Shown here: in pieces, positions 15,336-16,427 of the stretch
Numbering within the stretch: the first letter of the stretch is position 1
How the letters are laid out: each line of letters opens with the position of its first letter
Source: Sideroxydans sp.
Lineage (GTDB): Bacteria > Pseudomonadota > Gammaproteobacteria > Burkholderiales > Gallionellaceae
Direction of reading: 5' to 3'
Length of the DNA stretch: 16,427 bases
NCBI GenBank assembly: GCA_030823965.1
Contig: JAVBYP010000080.1
Location: 1-16,427, forward strand
Notes under the pieces: model-generated
The model's database searches: none
What the model was told of the DNA's origin: nothing
Seen by the model: only the letters and a program-made list of their open reading frames with translations
Translations under genes and position numbers: made by a program

Positions 15336-16427
15336 TTGACTTACAATTTTCCTGATGTAACTGGTCACTTTGGCCAATTCGGCGGCACGTACATGGCGGA
15401 GACACTGATCCCTGCCGTGGAAGAGTTGACCGCACAGTATCTTCGTTTCAAAGACGATCCCGAATTCAAGGCCGAGTTGGCTTATGAACTCAAGCATTAC
15501 GTCGGGCGTCCCAGCCCCATCTATCACGCTAAGCGTTTGTCCGAGAGCCTTGGTGGCGCGCAGATTTATCTGAAGCGCGAAGACCTGAACCACACCGGTG
15601 CGCACAAGATCAACAGCGCGATGGGGCAAGCCTTGCTGGCGAAACGCATGGGTAAGAAGCGGGTCATCGCCGAGACGGGGGCGGGTATGCACGGTGTGGC
15701 GACTGCGACCGTAGCAGCACGTTTCGGTATGGAGTGCATCGTGTACATGGGCGCGGAAGATATCCAACGCCAAGCACCCAATGTATTCCGTATGAAACTA
15801 CTGGGCGCTACGGTCGTGCCAGTCGAGAGTGGTTCCAAGACCTTGAAAGACGCTTGCAACGAAGCGATCCGCGATTGGGTCACCAACGTCGAATCCACTT
15901 TCTACATCTTCGGCACGGCGGCGGGCCCGCACCCTTACCCGATGATGGTGCGCGACTTCCAGAGTGTCATCGGCAACGAAGCACGCGTGCAGATGCCTGA
16001 GATGATCGGTCGTCAGCCAGATGCAGTCATTGCCTGTGTCGGCGGCGGTTCCAACGCCATCGGCTTGTTCCATCCTTATATCGAAGTGCCTAACGTGCAG
16101 ATCATCGGCGTTGAAGCGGGCGGCTACGGCATCGCTAGTGGCAAACACGCTGCGCCGCTCACCGCCAATGCCAAGGTCGGTGTGTTGCACGGCAACAAGG
16201 TCAATCTCATGCAAGACGAGAACGGTCAGATCATCGAGACACATTCCATCTCCGCTGGTCTGGATTACCCCGGTGTCGGCCCTGAGCATTGCTTGTTGAA
16301 AGAAATTGGTCGCGCGGAATACGTCGCTGCCGATGACGATGAAGCCATCGCTGCGTTCGATGCGCTGTGCCGTTTCGAAGGCATCATCCCCGCGTTGGAA
16401 TCCAGTCATGCGCTGGCCCATGCCATC
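15336..16427 (+). CDS. trpB: Tryptophan synthase beta chain, 3' end outside window
   Basis: 364 codons are visible from a TTG at 15336, with GGAG seven bases upstream. The product begins (M)[16 protein letters not shown], the usual TrpB start, and no in-frame ATG occurs before codon 20. The PLP lysine is Lys91 in HTGAHKIN. The catalytic Glu113 is in AETGAG, the phosphate loop is [11 protein letters not shown], and [11 protein letters not shown] is near the visible end. It condenses indole with serine as the beta subunit of the TrpAB complex; trpA is expected just downstream. Residue 118 is Met where the E. coli-type enzyme has Gln (GAGQHG becomes GAGMHG). Typical TrpB is about 400 residues, so some 35-40 are missing at the edge. 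Confidence 0.96.
   Translation, partial: MTYNFPDVTGHFGQFGGTYMAETLIPAVEELTAQYLRFKDDPEFKAELAYELKHYVGRPSPIYHAKRLSESLGGAQIYLKREDLNHTGAHKINSAMGQALLAKRMGKKRVIAETGAGMHGVATATVAARFGMECIVYMGAEDIQRQAPNVFRMKLLGATVVPVESGSKTLKDACNEAIRDWVTNVESTFYIFGTAAGPHPYPMMVRDFQSVIGNEARVQMPEMIGRQPDAVIACVGGGSNAIGLFHPYIEVPNVQIIGVEAGGYGIASGKHAAPLTANAKVGVLHGNKVNLMQDENGQIIETHSISAGLDYPGVGPEHCLLKEIGRAEYVAADDDEAIAAFDALCRFEGIIPALESSHALAHAI

Noticed and set aside
15798..16421. Minus-strand 207-codon frame opposite trpB
   Set aside because: It is antisense to the highly conserved trpB frame, has no family similarity, and is typical of shadows in such genes.
1..16427. CRISPR array, tRNA/rRNA genes, phage or defence genes
   Set aside because: I looked for regularly spaced repeats, tRNA-like cloverleaf ends and typical mobile or defence proteins, and saw none. 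The window is packed with housekeeping genes.

Overview
The window looks like a piece of a betaproteobacterial chromosome. The best-fitting group is the Nitrosomonadales, such as Gallionellaceae or Methylophilaceae relatives. That placement rests on protein character and gene order (leuC / small lipoprotein / leuD / leuB / asd / fimV / truA / trpF / trpB), not on any search. GC content is moderate and codon use looks even throughout. I see no integrase, transposase gene, CRISPR array, tRNA or rRNA. Almost everything is housekeeping DNA.

Layout. (1) Positions 1-2669, minus strand: the heat-shock chaperone operon grpE-dnaK-dnaJ, with dnaJ cut by the window edge. A near-consensus sigma-32 promoter lies directly before grpE. 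(2) Positions 2670-2785: a divergent control region in which the grpE heat-shock promoter and a sigma-70-like promoter for an MFS transporter stand back to back. (3) Positions 2786-10068, plus strand: an MFS permease, then a branched-chain amino acid and aspartate-family block. It runs cimA (citramalate synthase), leuC, a 61-residue entericidin-like lipoprotein gene, leuD, leuB and asd. (4) Positions 10069-12970: a long hairpin, then fimV (LysM and TPR polar/pilus-assembly protein), closed by a clear intrinsic terminator. (5) Positions 12979-14372: an orphan CbiQ/EcfT-like membrane protein gene overlapping truA by 4 bases. (6) Positions 14386-14574: a 189-bp non-coding element with imperfect 25-bp terminal inverted repeats (MITE-like), ending one base before the trpF start codon. 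(7) Positions 14576-16427: trpF and the 5' part of trpB, which uses a TTG start.

How the genes work together. CimA makes citramalate from pyruvate and acetyl-CoA. LeuC, LeuD and LeuB can carry it to 2-oxobutanoate for isoleucine, as well as serving leucine synthesis, so cimA next to leuCDB forms a coherent threonine-independent isoleucine route. Asd feeds lysine, diaminopimelate, threonine and methionine. TrpF and TrpB serve tryptophan synthesis. GrpE, DnaK and DnaJ form one chaperone machine.

I found no convincing new multi-gene system. The points most worth a second look are the MITE-like element that supplies the trpF leader, the orphan EcfT-like gene behind the fimV terminator, Met in place of the usual Gln in the TrpB active-site loop, and several long intergenic hairpins.
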